Positions 33,723 through 43,288 are shown, numbered from the stretch's first letter. The stretch: 64,000 bases of DNA from Chryseobacterium nepalense (GCF_023195755.1 NZ_CP096203.1:3534001-3598000), one strand, 5' to 3'. The notes: generated by a model from the sequence alone, not told the origin. A program made the numbers and translations.

Positions 33723-35042
33723 ATGTTTAAAAAGCTACTTTTTCTTTCAGCAATGGGTATTTCAGGTATGGTTTTCTCCCAGAATACGGTGAAAGATAAA
33801 ATGTCCAATTATCTGGATTCTCTGTTTGTACACCATAAAATAATGGGAAGTTTTGCACTGGCAGAAGATAATCGGCCTACCTTTATAAAAGTAGTCGGAT
33901 TTGCAGATGCAGAAAAAAATCAGAAGGCCAACGTAAATACGCAATATCGTATAGGCTCAATCAGTAAAACTTTTACCGCAGTTCTGATCATGAAAGCGGT
34001 TGAAGATAAAAAGATTTCTTTAGACAAAAAGCTTTCGGATTTTTATCCGGAAATTCCTAATGCGGATAAAATTACCATCGAACATTTACTGCAGCACAGA
34101 ACAGGAATTCATAATTTAACGGATGAAGCCGAATTTTTACAATATTATACTCAGCCTCACACAGGAAATGATCTGGTAAATATCATTAAAAAATATAAAA
34201 GTGACTTTGAGCCGGGTTCAAAATATGAATACAGCAACTCAAACTTTATTTTACTTGGATTAATTCTTGAAAAAATCTATAAAAAAACGTACGCAGAATT
34301 AATTAAAGATAAAATTGCAAGACCATTAAAACTGACTTTAACAAGCGTTGGAGGAAAGATTGATACTTCAAAAAATCAGGCGAAATCCTATCAGTATTCT
34401 GGCGGAAGTTATATCGCAGCACCTGAAACGGATATGAGCATTCCGATTGGAGCAGGAAATATCATTTCGACTCCAAGAGAACTTTTAATCTTTATTCTAG
34501 GTCTGGAACAGGGAAAACTCATTAAAAAAGAAAACGTTGATAAAATGAAACATTTTATTGATGATTACGGATATGGCCTTGTGAAATTCCCATTTGAAAA
34601 GTATACAGGATTTGGACATAACGGCGCCATTGACGGTTTCAGATCAGAGCTGGTATACTTTCCTGAATTGAAAACAGCGGTTAGTTTCACAGTCAATCAG
34701 CAGGATATGGATTCTGATGAAATTTTTTCAAGAATGATGGCCGTTGCAACCGGAAAAGATTTTGAGATCCCCAATTTTAAGACGATAAACATTCCGGAAA
34801 ACATACTTCAGAAATACGCCGGAACATACGCTTCTGTTGGAGTACCTCTGAAAATTAATATCTTTATCCAGGATAAAAAACTGATGGCGCAGGCAACCGG
34901 ACAAAGCGCATTTCCTCTCGAAGCAACTTCTGTCACAAACTTTACATGTGATATGTACGGAATAGAAATCAATTTTTATCCCGAAAAAAATCAGTTCATC
35001 ATCATGCAGGGAGGATCCAAAAACACATTCACAAAAGAATAA
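33723..35042 (+). CDS. Serine hydrolase, class C beta-lactamase-like
   Basis: 439 residues. Signal peptide to about residue 19 (MVFSQ). The serine beta-lactamase/penicillin-binding fold shows S79-I-S-K82 (nucleophile motif), Y-S-N in K-Y-E-Y-S-N-S-N-F, and H-N-G in F-G-H-N-G-A-I-D-G-F, the usual replacement for K-T-G. A C-terminal extension of about 90 residues (K-Y-A-G-T-Y-A-S-V) is an added small beta domain seen in esterase/peptidase relatives. It is probably a periplasmic D-alanyl or D-amino acid peptidase, or esterase, and not a resistance enzyme. A small ORF follows after four bases. Confidence 0.87.
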   Translation: MFKKLLFLSAMGISGMVFSQNTVKDKMSNYLDSLFVHHKIMGSFALAEDNRPTFIKVVGFADAEKNQKANVNTQYRIGSISKTFTAVLIMKAVEDKKISLDKKLSDFYPEIPNADKITIEHLLQHRTGIHNLTDEAEFLQYYTQPHTGNDLVNIIKKYKSDFEPGSKYEYSNSNFILLGLILEKIYKKTYAELIKDKIARPLKLTLTSVGGKIDTSKNQAKSYQYSGGSYIAAPETDMSIPIGAGNIISTPRELLIFILGLEQGKLIKKENVDKMKHFIDDYGYGLVKFPFEKYTGFGHNGAIDGFRSELVYFPELKTAVSFTVNQQDMDSDEIFSRMMAVATGKDFEIPNFKTINIPENILQKYAGTYASVGVPLKINIFIQDKKLMAQATGQSAFPLEATSVTNFTCDMYGIEINFYPEKNQFIIMQGGSKNTFTKE

Positions 35043-35046
35043 AACA

Positions 35047-35265
35047 ATGAAATATTTAAAAATAAATATTGAAAAAAATGCAGACATCGAAGTCCTGAAA
35101 ACGGTTATCCTTCAATTAAAAGGTGTAGATTCAGCAGAAATTATCGACGACGAAAATCCCGAAAGTGAACTTAAAAAAGCCTTTGCGAAAACGAAAGAAC
35201 AGTTCAAAAAAGGAGATTACGAAACGTTAGTTAATGATATTTTTGATATTTTAACCAAGAAATAA
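35047..35265 (+). CDS. Small soluble protein of unknown function
   Basis: 72 residues with no signal or membrane helix. Begins M-K-Y-L-K-I-N-I-E-K-N-A-D-I and ends with a helical, charged stretch (L-K-K-A-F-A-K-T-K-E-Q-F-K-K). It lies four bases after the serine hydrolase stop and 12 bases before the aminopeptidase start, so the three genes are probably co-transcribed. The alpha/beta start recalls small regulatory or antitoxin-like proteins, but I do not recognise the family. Confidence 0.6.
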   Translation: MKYLKINIEKNADIEVLKTVILQLKGVDSAEIIDDENPESELKKAFAKTKEQFKKGDYETLVNDIFDILTKK

Positions 35266-35277
35266 TTTTTAATCATA

Positions 35278-37788
35278 ATGAAAAAAGCCATTTTATCGAT
35301 CGCTCTTTTAGGAATTTTCTTTTCCACCAATGTAGCGGCACAAACCGAAACTTCAGGAAGAGAAAAAGTCTACCGGGCTACTCATACCAAAGTAACTGAA
35401 CTTAAACATACCAAACTTAAAGTAAATTTCGATTATCAGAAAGAACAGATGAACGGTGAAGAATGGCTCACCGCATCACCGTTTTTTTACCCTTCCAACG
35501 AACTCACGCTCGATGCCAAAGGAATGCTGATTCATGAAGTAGCATTAGAATCGAATGGTAAAAAATCTCCGTTAAAATATGATTATAAGGACGATATTCT
35601 TAAAATCACTTTAGATAAAACCTACCAGAAAAACCAGGATTACACGGTTTATATTAAATATACTTCCCGTCCAAACGAAGTGAAGCAGGAAGGAAGCGCC
35701 GCTATCAATGATGCAAAAGGACTCTACTTTATCAACGCACAAGGGAAAGATCCAGATATGCCTACACAGATATGGACGCAGGGCGAAACCGAATCTTCTT
35801 CAGCCTGGTTTCCTACCATTGATAAACCCAATCAGAAGACTACTCAGGAAATCTACATGACGGTTCCTGACAAATATGTTACGCTTTCAAACGGTATCCT
35901 GAAAGATTCTCAAAAAGAATCCAACGGCTTGAGAACGGATCATTGGGTGATGGATAAAAGACATTCTACCTACCTGTTTTTCATGGGTGTGGGAGAATAT
36001 GCTATTGTAAAAGATAAATGGAGAAACATTCCTGTAGATTATTATATTGAAAAAGAATATGAGCCGTATGCAAAGCAGATCTACGGAAATACGCCGGAAA
36101 TGATCGAGTTTTTCTCTAAAAAACTGGGTTACGATTATCCTTGGGCTAAATATGCACAGATTTCCGGAAGAAACTACGTCAGCGGCGCAATGGAAAATAC
36201 AACGGCCACTCTTCACGGAAGTGATATCCTGCAGAAACCCGGGCAATTAATTGATGAAAACACTTGGGAAGATACCATTGCCCATGAATTGTTTCACCAT
36301 TGGTTTGGTGATCTTGTCACAGCGGAAAGCTGGAGCAATCTTACGGTTAACGAATCTTTTGCCAACTATTCGGAGTATCTGTGGAATGAATTTAAGTATG
36401 GAAAAGATCAGGCAGACTATCATCAGATGACAGATGTGAATATGTACATCCACAATCCTACCGATTTTAAAAATAATCTTGTACGATTTGATTACGCTTC
36501 CCGCGAAGATGTTTTCGACCTCGTGACCTATCAGAAAGGAGGAGGAATACTTCACATGCTCAGAAACTATCTTGGCGATGAGGCTTTCTTTGCCGGAATG
36601 CAGGATTATCTTAAAACCAACGAATATCAGAATGCCGAAGCTCATCAGCTGAGACTTTCATTCGAAAAAGTTTCCGGAAAAGACCTGAATTGGTTCTTCA
36701 ATCAGTGGTATTTCGGTAGTGGAAACCCGAAAATCAATTATTCCTACACTTTCGAACCTGTTAAAAAGCAAGTTGCAGTGACCATTGAGCAGACGCAGGA
36801 ACAGCCGTTCCAGTTTCCTCTGGCCATTGATGTTTACGAAAATGGAAAACCTAAAAGATATAACGTTTGGGTAAATGCGGAAGCTAAAAATACATTCAAC
36901 TTTGATGTTTCTAAAAATGCAGATCTTGTCAACATTAATGCAGATGGCGTTTTACTGGCAGAAATCAACGATACCAAAACACCTGAACAGTATCTGATGC
37001 AGTTTACGGGATCTAAAGAATTCAAAAGCAGATACAATGCTTTAAATGGTATTAAAGATCAGGTCGGAAAAAATCCTGCAGCAACTAAATTATTGTCGGC
37101 AGCAATCAAAGATCCTTACTTCAGAACAAGGATAAAAGCATTGCAGCTTATGGATCTTTCCAATGCAGAGCAATTGAAGGCTTTAGGCTCAGATGTTGAA
37201 AAATTAGCTTCTAACGATCCTAAGACACTGGTTCAGGCGGCAGCTATTTCAGCATTGGCAAAAACAAAGGATAAAAAGTACATGCCGATATTTGAAAAAG
37301 GAATTAATGCGGTCTCCAATGCCGTAAAAGGAAGTTCTGTGGGAGCTATTGTTGCTATTGATCCGTCAAAAGCTGCGGCATATGCTGATAAAATTGATTT
37401 AGAAGGAGCTTCGGAAACACTGGCTGCACAAATGCTTCCGATTATTGTAAAGAATAAAGTTACTTCCCAAATGGCCAATATTGCGCAATTTGCAGCGTTT
37501 TATCCTTTTATCAAATTCCAGAATCCTGAACTTGGAAAATCTGCAGAAGAAGGATTCAACTGGATTATGACCTCAGACAATGTAAAAGCTACAGAAAGCA
37601 TCACGAAAATTCTTGGTCAGGCAAAAGGACAGATTGGTGAAAACCCTCAGGTAAAAATGATGATAAGCCAAATGCTGAAAGATGGTCTGAATAAAAAAAT
37701 GGAGCTTTTAAAACAGAATCCTCAAAGTGCCGCAAGCATTAATAAACAGATCGATCTGCTGAATAAAGCAATTGAAGATTTTAAATAA
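35278..37788 (+). CDS. M1 family aminopeptidase
   Basis: 836 residues. Signal peptide to about residue 21 (STNVAAQ). Zinc aminopeptidase of the M1 family: substrate amine-binding motif G-A-M-E-N (S-G-A-M-E-N-T-T-A), zinc site H-E-L-F-H-H-W-F-G-D with the third ligand in N-E-S-F-A-N-Y (about 18 residues later), and the tyrosine region Q-K-G-G-G-I-L-H-M-L. The C-terminal third is a helical HEAT/ARM-like domain. Secreted to the periplasm or surface for peptide digestion. No T9SS tail is visible. Terminator at 37822. Confidence 0.95.
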   Translation: MKKAILSIALLGIFFSTNVAAQTETSGREKVYRATHTKVTELKHTKLKVNFDYQKEQMNGEEWLTASPFFYPSNELTLDAKGMLIHEVALESNGKKSPLKYDYKDDILKITLDKTYQKNQDYTVYIKYTSRPNEVKQEGSAAINDAKGLYFINAQGKDPDMPTQIWTQGETESSSAWFPTIDKPNQKTTQEIYMTVPDKYVTLSNGILKDSQKESNGLRTDHWVMDKRHSTYLFFMGVGEYAIVKDKWRNIPVDYYIEKEYEPYAKQIYGNTPEMIEFFSKKLGYDYPWAKYAQISGRNYVSGAMENTTATLHGSDILQKPGQLIDENTWEDTIAHELFHHWFGDLVTAESWSNLTVNESFANYSEYLWNEFKYGKDQADYHQMTDVNMYIHNPTDFKNNLVRFDYASREDVFDLVTYQKGGGILHMLRNYLGDEAFFAGMQDYLKTNEYQNAEAHQLRLSFEKVSGKDLNWFFNQWYFGSGNPKINYSYTFEPVKKQVAVTIEQTQEQPFQFPLAIDVYENGKPKRYNVWVNAEAKNTFNFDVSKNADLVNINADGVLLAEINDTKTPEQYLMQFTGSKEFKSRYNALNGIKDQVGKNPAATKLLSAAIKDPYFRTRIKALQLMDLSNAEQLKALGSDVEKLASNDPKTLVQAAAISALAKTKDKKYMPIFEKGINAVSNAVKGSSVGAIVAIDPSKAAAYADKIDLEGASETLAAQMLPIIVKNKVTSQMANIAQFAAFYPFIKFQNPELGKSAEEGFNWIMTSDNVKATESITKILGQAKGQIGENPQVKMMISQMLKDGLNKKMELLKQNPQSAASINKQIDLLNKAIEDFK

Positions 37789-37821
37789 TGTTCAGGTAAA
37801 CTCTATAATATTATAATGATG

Positions 37822-37855
37822 ATAACCGCTATTTTATAATAGCGGTTATTTTATT
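37822..37855 (+). terminator. Terminator of M1 aminopeptidase gene
   Basis: ATAACCGCTATT/AATAGCGGTTAT, 12-bp stem, loop TTAT, followed by TTTTATT. Confidence 0.85.
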
Positions 37856-37925
37856 GGTTAAACGATTTTTATTAAATTTTATATATTAAATTTTTAATAT
37901 TGTTGATTTATTTGTTTTTATATTA

Positions 37926-37933
37926 TAATTTTG
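37926..37933 (+). promoter_or_regulatory. -7 promoter element TAATTTTG
   Basis: TAnnTTTG match 29 bases before the ATG at 37963. Confidence 0.5.
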
Positions 37934-37962
37934 TTAATGAATTAACATTAAAATAATTGCTA

Positions 37963-38796
37963 ATGAAAACAAATCTACTTTCTAAAAAAATTAAAAACCG
38001 ATATGTATTTTCGGCTTTAACCATTTTTTCCGCTATTGGGCTTCATGCTCAAATTTCAACATTTCCCTGGACGGAAACTTTTGAAGACAATTCTCCTACC
38101 AGATCAGGCTGGACTCAGGTTTATGAAACAAACAACATGTCCTGGACATTCGCATCTTCTGCAACCACAGGAAGTAATGGAGTAACAGCGTTTGCCGGAA
38201 CAAAATTTGCCAACTTTCCGGCGAATTCTTCCGGTGCAGACAAAACAAAGCTTGTAACCCCGCCACTGAATAGTTTGGTGCTCACTTCGCCCAGACTGAG
38301 CTTTTATCTTATCAATCCCCAACAGGGATCGAATGCGAACTGGGTAAGAATTTACTACCGGATGTCAGCGTCTGATTCATGGAACATGGTGATGGGATTT
38401 CAGCCGCCTTTTAATTCCTGGTACTTCTTTGCCAACGTTAATCTTCCTCCCAATCTTTATCAGGTTGCCATAGAATGTGAAAATGCACAGGGATATTCTA
38501 CATTGATTGATAATTTTACGATTAGCAATGATGTTTTAGGGGTGAATGATGTAAGGGTTTCTCCGAAATCATCGATTAATTATTATCCGAATCCTGTTAA
38601 TGATATTTTGCATTATCAGGCAAAAGATAAGGTACACGAAATGACCATTTATGACGCGAACGGAAGAAGCATTCAGACGCATACAGTAAATGCTGAACAG
38701 GGAAATATAAATATTTCTACTTTGAGTAATGGGATATATGTTATTTCAGGAAAAACTGATAAAGGAATAGAATCATTTAAGATCATTAAAAATTAA
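37963..38796 (+). CDS. Secreted choice-of-anchor J protein with T9SS sorting domain
   Basis: 277 residues from the ATG at 37963 (MKTNLLSKKIKN). Signal peptide to about residue 30 (GLHAQ). A beta-sandwich of about 160 residues starts F-P-W-T-E-T-F-E-D-N-S-P-T-R-S-G-W and ends Y-S-T-L-I-D-N-F-T-I-S, the pattern of choice-of-anchor J/MAM-like adhesion modules. The C-terminal 75 residues (I-N-Y-Y-P-N-P-V-N-D-I-L-H-Y ... L-S-N-G-I-Y-V-I-S-G-K) form a type A T9SS sorting domain. Exported to the surface, possibly an adhesin; partner unknown. Confidence 0.82.
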   Translation: MKTNLLSKKIKNRYVFSALTIFSAIGLHAQISTFPWTETFEDNSPTRSGWTQVYETNNMSWTFASSATTGSNGVTAFAGTKFANFPANSSGADKTKLVTPPLNSLVLTSPRLSFYLINPQQGSNANWVRIYYRMSASDSWNMVMGFQPPFNSWYFFANVNLPPNLYQVAIECENAQGYSTLIDNFTISNDVLGVNDVRVSPKSSINYYPNPVNDILHYQAKDKVHEMTIYDANGRSIQTHTVNAEQGNINISTLSNGIYVISGKTDKGIESFKIIKN

Positions 38797-38843
38797 TTTA
38801 CTTCTCATGGTATAAAAGATAAATAGTTAATAATTTACATCAG

Positions 38844-38870
38844 GACATCTCATCACGGGATGTCTTTTTT
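38844..38870 (+). terminator. Terminator
   Basis: GACATC/GATGTC short stem followed by TTTTTT, 48 bases after the stop at 38796. Confidence 0.65.
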
Positions 38871-38960
38871 TATATTAAAATAAAAATATTGACGAAATTT
38901 AGATAAAATCATATGTGATTAAACGTTTACATTTTTTAAATTCGTATTAAATTAAAAGAT

Positions 38961-40289
38961 ATGACTTTCGGAATTGAAGCGGCAAGCTACCATGTGCCCT
39001 CATTATATTTGGAAATTAAAGATTTAGCGGAAAAAAGAGGAATTGAACCCGCAAAACTGGAAAAAGGTCTGGGCTTGCATAAAATGGGATTCCCGGATGT
39101 GCATGAAGATGCGGCAACATTTGCTGCAGAAGCCTTATTAAAACTGATTAAAGATTACCATATTAATCCAAAAGACATTGCAAGAATTTATCTGGGGACA
39201 GAAAGCGCTCTCGATGCGGCAAAGCCAACAGCTTCCTACGCGATGCAAATGGTAGAAAAGGTGCTGGAGGAAGAATTTGGAGAAAGATGTTTCAAAAACT
39301 GTGATGTGGTGGATCTCACCTTCGCCTGTATCGGGGCAGTAGACGCATTTCACAATTCTTTAGACTTTGTAAGAGTAAATCCGGATAAAAAAGCAGTTGT
39401 TATCGCCAGCGATTATGCAAAATATGAACTGGCTTCTTCCGGTGAATACACGCAGGGTGGTGGAGCGGTCGCTGTTTTGGTTTCTTCAAAACCGGATTTA
39501 ATTGAATTTGAAAACAATTGGGGAGTGGCGACAGAATCTGTCTTTGACTTCTTCAAGCCGAGACGTCATTTCAAAAAAGAAAATCTGAACAATGCTCCCG
39601 AAAGTTTCCCGGAAAAAATTGAAATTTTTACGGATGAACCGGTTTTCGACGGGCAATATTCCAATCAGTGTTATCAGGACAGAATCAGGGAAGCGTACAA
39701 CCATTATAAAGAAATTACCGGGAAAAATAAACCGTATGAACACTGGAAATATCTGATTTTCCATCTTCCGTACGCATTTCACGGTAAAAGGGTTTTTACG
39801 GAGATTTACAGTCTGGAAAACGGACTATCCTACGAAACGCCTGAAGAGCAAAAAGCAGTCGCAAAATCAGAAGCGTATATTCAGTTTATTAATGATAAAA
39901 TTGAAAAATCACAGCGTGCTTCCTCAGAAATCGGAAATATGTACACAGCATCCATTTTTATGGCTTTGCTTTCTGCATTACAGACTTCTTTTAATGAAAA
40001 TGAAGAATTAACCGGAAAGGAAATTGGCTTTTTAGGATATGGAAGCGGTTCCAAATCGAAAGTTTTTGCCGGGAAAGTTTCAGCAAACTGGAAAAACGTA
40101 GTTTCAAAATGGGATGTATTTGAAGAATTAAAAAGCAGAACAGCCATCAATTTTGAAACCTATGAAAAGCTTCACAGAAAGCAGCTGGAAAATTCTGTTA
40201 ATGAAAATTACAAAGGGTTCGGATTAAAATATGTGGAATTGGAAAACCCGGTCTTGAAAGGAGCAAGATATTATCATTATCAGAAATAG
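38961..40289 (+). CDS. Hydroxymethylglutaryl-CoA synthase
   Basis: 442 residues. Condenses acetyl-CoA and acetoacetyl-CoA to HMG-CoA, first committed step of the mevalonate route to isoprenoids. Thiolase-fold landmarks: catalytic glutamate in Y-L-G-T-E-S-A-L-D, catalytic cysteine in V-D-L-T-F-A-C-I-G-A-V-D-A-F, and the histidine in Y-L-I-F-H-L-P-Y-A-F-H-G-K. Somewhat longer than the 390-residue enterococcal enzyme. The family also includes polyketide beta-branching enzymes, but no PKS gene is nearby. Single gene, own promoter region with a TAAATTCG sequence at about 38938. Confidence 0.9.
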   Translation: MTFGIEAASYHVPSLYLEIKDLAEKRGIEPAKLEKGLGLHKMGFPDVHEDAATFAAEALLKLIKDYHINPKDIARIYLGTESALDAAKPTASYAMQMVEKVLEEEFGERCFKNCDVVDLTFACIGAVDAFHNSLDFVRVNPDKKAVVIASDYAKYELASSGEYTQGGGAVAVLVSSKPDLIEFENNWGVATESVFDFFKPRRHFKKENLNNAPESFPEKIEIFTDEPVFDGQYSNQCYQDRIREAYNHYKEITGKNKPYEHWKYLIFHLPYAFHGKRVFTEIYSLENGLSYETPEEQKAVAKSEAYIQFINDKIEKSQRASSEIGNMYTASIFMALLSALQTSFNENEELTGKEIGFLGYGSGSKSKVFAGKVSANWKNVVSKWDVFEELKSRTAINFETYEKLHRKQLENSVNENYKGFGLKYVELENPVLKGARYYHYQK

Positions 40290-40321
40290 AAGGGCCTCTT
40301 AAGTAAGGATAATTTGAAATT

Positions 40322-40390
40322 TGTCATTCTGAGGGACGAAGAATCTGTTTAAATTAATTATTTGAGATTCTTCATTTTATTCAGAATGAC
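40322..40390. repeat. Palindromic TCATTCTGAGG-type repeat
   Basis: TGTCATTCTGAGGGACGAAG... (40322-40346) and GATTCTTCATTTTATTCAGA... (to 40390) are imperfect inverted copies about 20 bases apart. This form is widespread between Bacteroidota genes. It also separates the convergent genes on either side. Confidence 0.65.
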
Positions 40391-40504
40391 TTTTTTTAGA
40401 ATGACTTTTTTATAACCAGAAATATAACAATAATAAAAAGCAGAATACAAAGATTTAATAATCAAGTTAGCTTTTCTGCTTACTTTTTACGCCAAATAGG
40501 GATA

Positions 40505-41434
40505 TCATTCAAAAATATCTAAGGTATTTTTATCCTGATAATTCTTTGGCGTAACCCCTACCAGCTGCTTAAAAACACGTGTGAAATAATTGGCATCCGA
40601 AAAGCCGGTCTGAAAAGCGGTTTCTTTAATGCTGTTCCTGCTTTTCAGTAACTCTTTTGCCCTGCTGATTCTTTCCTGGAGAATAAATTCATTTGGGGAA
40701 GTTCCCAGCTCATCCTTAAACATCCTGAAGAAATTCGATTTACTCACATATGCCAGTTTTGCAATGCTTTCAATAGAGAGTTTCTGATGAAGGTTTTTCC
40801 GGATATAATCTACCGCAAAACTGATTCTGGATCTGTTTTTTGCAATATTTTTCTCTACCATGCTTCTTGCCTGGGTCTGCATCAAACGGATCAGAAGTTC
40901 TTTCAAAGCAAAATCAGCCATAATATCTTTCTGTGAATTATCATCCATGGCAATACGCATAATATTGTTTGTGGCGGAAGCTAAAGATTGATTGTTGAAA
41001 AGAAAATATTCATCAAGTTCAATATTCCACTGTGAAGTTTCATCCGTTTTCGGCAGGTGATAATTAAGATGATTAAGAGAGTTTTCTATAAATTCGGGAT
41101 TCAGGCTCAGGGAAATGCATTGAGATGGCGTTTCGTCTGCTTCCGGAAAATCAATAATCATGGTTTCGCCCGGAGCTACCAGAACACTCTCACCGGGGTA
41201 ATAATCAAAATAATTCGTCTTATTGTCGAGCTTCATATGCTTTTTTCCGCGAAGCATAGTGGTAAAAGCGATGGTTTCAAAATGCAGTTTTACATCAAAA
41301 GCGGCTTTATGTGTTTCATAGATACTGAATTCACAATTGTTCAGATTGAATTTGGTCTGATTTTCAACCATGCTTAAAAGCTGGTTTTCCTTTTTCAATT
41401 CAGGAGTTTTCAGTAAAAATTTGTGATCATTCAT
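40505..41434 (-). CDS. AraC-family transcriptional regulator
   Basis: 309 residues. The N-terminal half (about 25-170) is a cupin-like ligand-binding domain (F-D-V-K-L-H-F-E-T-I-A-F and Y-P-G-E-S-V-L-V-A-P-G-E-T). The C-terminal 100 residues hold the two HTH motifs of AraC/XylS: L-S-I-E-S-I-A-K-L-A-Y-V-S-K-S-N-F-F-R-M-F-K and I-K-E-T-A-F-Q-T-G-F-S-D-A-N-Y-F-T-R-V-F-K. Divergent from the aldehyde dehydrogenase, with direct repeats in the intergenic region, so it most likely controls the dehydrogenase/DUF779 genes. Confidence 0.92.
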   Translation of the reverse strand: MNDHKFLLKTPELKKENQLLSMVENQTKFNLNNCEFSIYETHKAAFDVKLHFETIAFTTMLRGKKHMKLDNKTNYFDYYPGESVLVAPGETMIIDFPEADETPSQCISLSLNPEFIENSLNHLNYHLPKTDETSQWNIELDEYFLFNNQSLASATNNIMRIAMDDNSQKDIMADFALKELLIRLMQTQARSMVEKNIAKNRSRISFAVDYIRKNLHQKLSIESIAKLAYVSKSNFFRMFKDELGTSPNEFILQERISRAKELLKSRNSIKETAFQTGFSDANYFTRVFKQLVGVTPKNYQDKNTLDIFE

Positions 41435-41463
41435 TTCTAAACAATTTATGTTTACACGTATCT

Positions 41464-41471
41464 CAAATATA
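41464..41471 (-). promoter_or_regulatory. -7 promoter element of araC-type gene
   Basis: CAAATATA reads TATATTTG on the minus strand, 30 bases before the ATG at 41434. Confidence 0.5.
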
Positions 41472-41521
41472 AGAAAAATATGGTATCTGCTGAATGTTAA
41501 TGAATTATAAAATTATTATTC

Positions 41522-41551
41522 TGTACGATTTTGAAGCTTTTTTGTACGATT
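41522..41551. promoter_or_regulatory. Direct repeat TGTACGATT, probable AraC-type operator
   Basis: TGTACGATT occurs at 41522-41530 and again at 41543-41551, exactly 21 bases apart (two helical turns). AraC proteins bind direct half-sites with this spacing. The repeats lie about 70-95 bases before the aldehyde dehydrogenase ATG (41617). Confidence 0.55.
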
Positions 41552-41616
41552 ATGCTATTCAAATCTCAAATGTAGGTGTAATTTGGCTATTAAGAAAAAT
41601 TAAAAATTGTACAAAT

Positions 41617-43146
41617 ATGAGCACTACAACACAACAACAATCAGACACATTACTTCAATGGCCTGAATTCAAAAAGAGATATGATAATTATATCAATGGT
41701 CAGTTCACGGCACCGGTAAACGGAGAGTACTTCGATGTTGTATCGCCGGTGGACGGGAAAAAGTTTACGCAGGCTGCCCATTCCTCAAAAGAAGATCTGG
41801 AGATGGCTGTTAATGCTGCGGAAAAAGCGTTTCAGACCTGGAAAGATACTTCATCAACAGAAAGAAGTGTTATTTTGAATAAAATTGCCGACAGGATTGA
41901 GCAGAACCTGGAATACATCGCAACCGTTGAAACCATTGACAACGGTAAGGCGGTAAGAGAAACGCTCGCGGCAGATATTCCTTTGGCAATTGATCATTTC
42001 AGATATTTCGCTTCGGTGATCAGAGCGGAAGAAGGTTCCCATAATGAATTGGACAAAGACACCGTTTCCCTTATCGTTCACGAACCACTGGGCGTTATTG
42101 CACAGATTATTCCGTGGAATTTCCCGATTCTCATGGCGGTTTGGAAACTGGCTCCGGCATTGGCAGCCGGAAACTGCGTTGTACTGAAGCCCGCGGAAAG
42201 CACTCCGGTTTCTATCATGGTTTTGATGGAAATTATAGGAGATCTCCTTCCTCCGGGTGTTGTAAATATTGTCAACGGTTTCGGCGCAGAATTGGGAAGG
42301 GCATTGGTGACCAATCCGAAAGTTTCTAAAGCCGCATTTACAGGATCTACTGCAACGGGACGCCTTGTTATGCAGTATGCAACGGAAAACATTATTCCGG
42401 TAACATTGGAATTAGGCGGGAAATCACCAAACGTTTTTTTCAATTCTGTAATGGATACCGATGATGAGTTTTTGGATAAAGCCATTGAAGGAGCAGTTCT
42501 TTTTGCACTGAATCAGGGAGAAATCTGTACATGTCCGTCAAGATTGCTTGTTCAGGAAGATATTGCGGATGCCTTTATTGCGAAAGTGATTGAAAGAGTA
42601 AAAGCGATTAAGGTCGGGAATCCGTTGGATAAAACCGTAATGATGGGCGCACAGGCGTCGCAGATCCAGAAAGATAAGATTCTTTCCTATATCAAACTTG
42701 GAAAAGAAGAAGGTGCGGAAGTGCTCGTTGGTGGTGATGTCAACAATGTAGGCGAAGGACTTGAAGATGGCTATTATATTCAGCCTACAATTTTCAAAGG
42801 CAATAACAGGATGAGAATTTTCCAGGAAGAAATTTTCGGGCCGGTGCTGGCTTTTACAACCTTCAAAGACGAAGAAGAAGCCGTTAAAATTGCCAATGAT
42901 ACGATTTACGGACTGGGAGCAGGAGTCTGGACGAGAGATGCACATCAGCTGTATACTATTCCGCGTCAGATCCAGGCGGGAAGAGTCTGGGTAAACCAGT
43001 ATCACTCTTACCCTGCAGGAGCGCCTTTTGGGGGCTACAAACAATCCGGAATCGGAAGGGAAAACCACAAAATGATGCTGGATCATTACCGTCAGACCAA
43101 AAATATGCTGATCTCGTACAACAAAAACAAACTAGGATTTTTTTAA
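41617..43146 (+). CDS. NAD-dependent aldehyde dehydrogenase
   Basis: 509 residues from the ATG at 41617 ([18 protein letters not shown]). The 41 residues encoded upstream in frame contain the operator repeats and are not expected to be translated. Oxidises aldehydes to acids. Class signature: I-I-P-W-N-F-P cofactor loop, catalytic glutamate in L-E-L-G-G-K-S-P-N, nucleophile region [11 protein letters not shown] with two cysteines, and G-R-E-N-H at the C terminus. Similar to ExaC/AldB-type acetaldehyde dehydrogenases. Next to AraC, zinc ADH and DUF779. Confidence 0.93.
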   Translation: MSTTTQQQSDTLLQWPEFKKRYDNYINGQFTAPVNGEYFDVVSPVDGKKFTQAAHSSKEDLEMAVNAAEKAFQTWKDTSSTERSVILNKIADRIEQNLEYIATVETIDNGKAVRETLAADIPLAIDHFRYFASVIRAEEGSHNELDKDTVSLIVHEPLGVIAQIIPWNFPILMAVWKLAPALAAGNCVVLKPAESTPVSIMVLMEIIGDLLPPGVVNIVNGFGAELGRALVTNPKVSKAAFTGSTATGRLVMQYATENIIPVTLELGGKSPNVFFNSVMDTDDEFLDKAIEGAVLFALNQGEICTCPSRLLVQEDIADAFIAKVIERVKAIKVGNPLDKTVMMGAQASQIQKDKILSYIKLGKEEGAEVLVGGDVNNVGEGLEDGYYIQPTIFKGNNRMRIFQEEIFGPVLAFTTFKDEEEAVKIANDTIYGLGAGVWTRDAHQLYTIPRQIQAGRVWVNQYHSYPAGAPFGGYKQSGIGRENHKMMLDHYRQTKNMLISYNKNKLGFF

Positions 43147-43158
43147 TTTTAAATAATA

Positions 43159-43288
43159 GGGCGTGCCCGTTTGCCCCGGCTGAAGCCGGGGCAAAACGGT
43201 CGGGCTATCCAGGGCTGCACTTCGTTTCGGTGCTCCGCTTCGCTCCGCACCGGCTCGTTCCTCGCCGCCCTTCCTATCCCTCACGCAA
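43159..43288. repeat. GGGCGTGCCC ... CCTATCCCTCACGC repeat element
   Basis: Begins GGGCGTGCCC, carries a perfect hairpin GCCCCGGC-TGAA-GCCGGGGC (about 43174-43193), continues GGTCGGGCTATCC and a G+C-rich stem region, and ends CCTATCCCTCACGC. The same left end and another hairpin occur at 63928-64000, cut by the window end. Non-coding. Confidence 0.7.

Noticed and set aside
33723-35042. Antibiotic-resistance beta-lactamase
   Set aside because: The S-x-x-K and H-x-G motifs fit the broad serine hydrolase/esterase family with an extra C-terminal domain; nothing points to resistance.
36247-36645. Minus-strand ORF of 132 residues inside the M1 aminopeptidase gene
   Set aside because: It is antisense to the zinc-site region and has no signal, motif or promoter.
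38961-40289. Polyketide beta-branching HMG-CoA synthase homolog
   Set aside because: No polyketide genes surround it; a mevalonate pathway role is simpler.
42538-43086. Minus-strand ORF of 182 residues inside the aldehyde dehydrogenase gene
   Set aside because: The aldehyde dehydrogenase frame has all catalytic motifs; the antisense frame has none.
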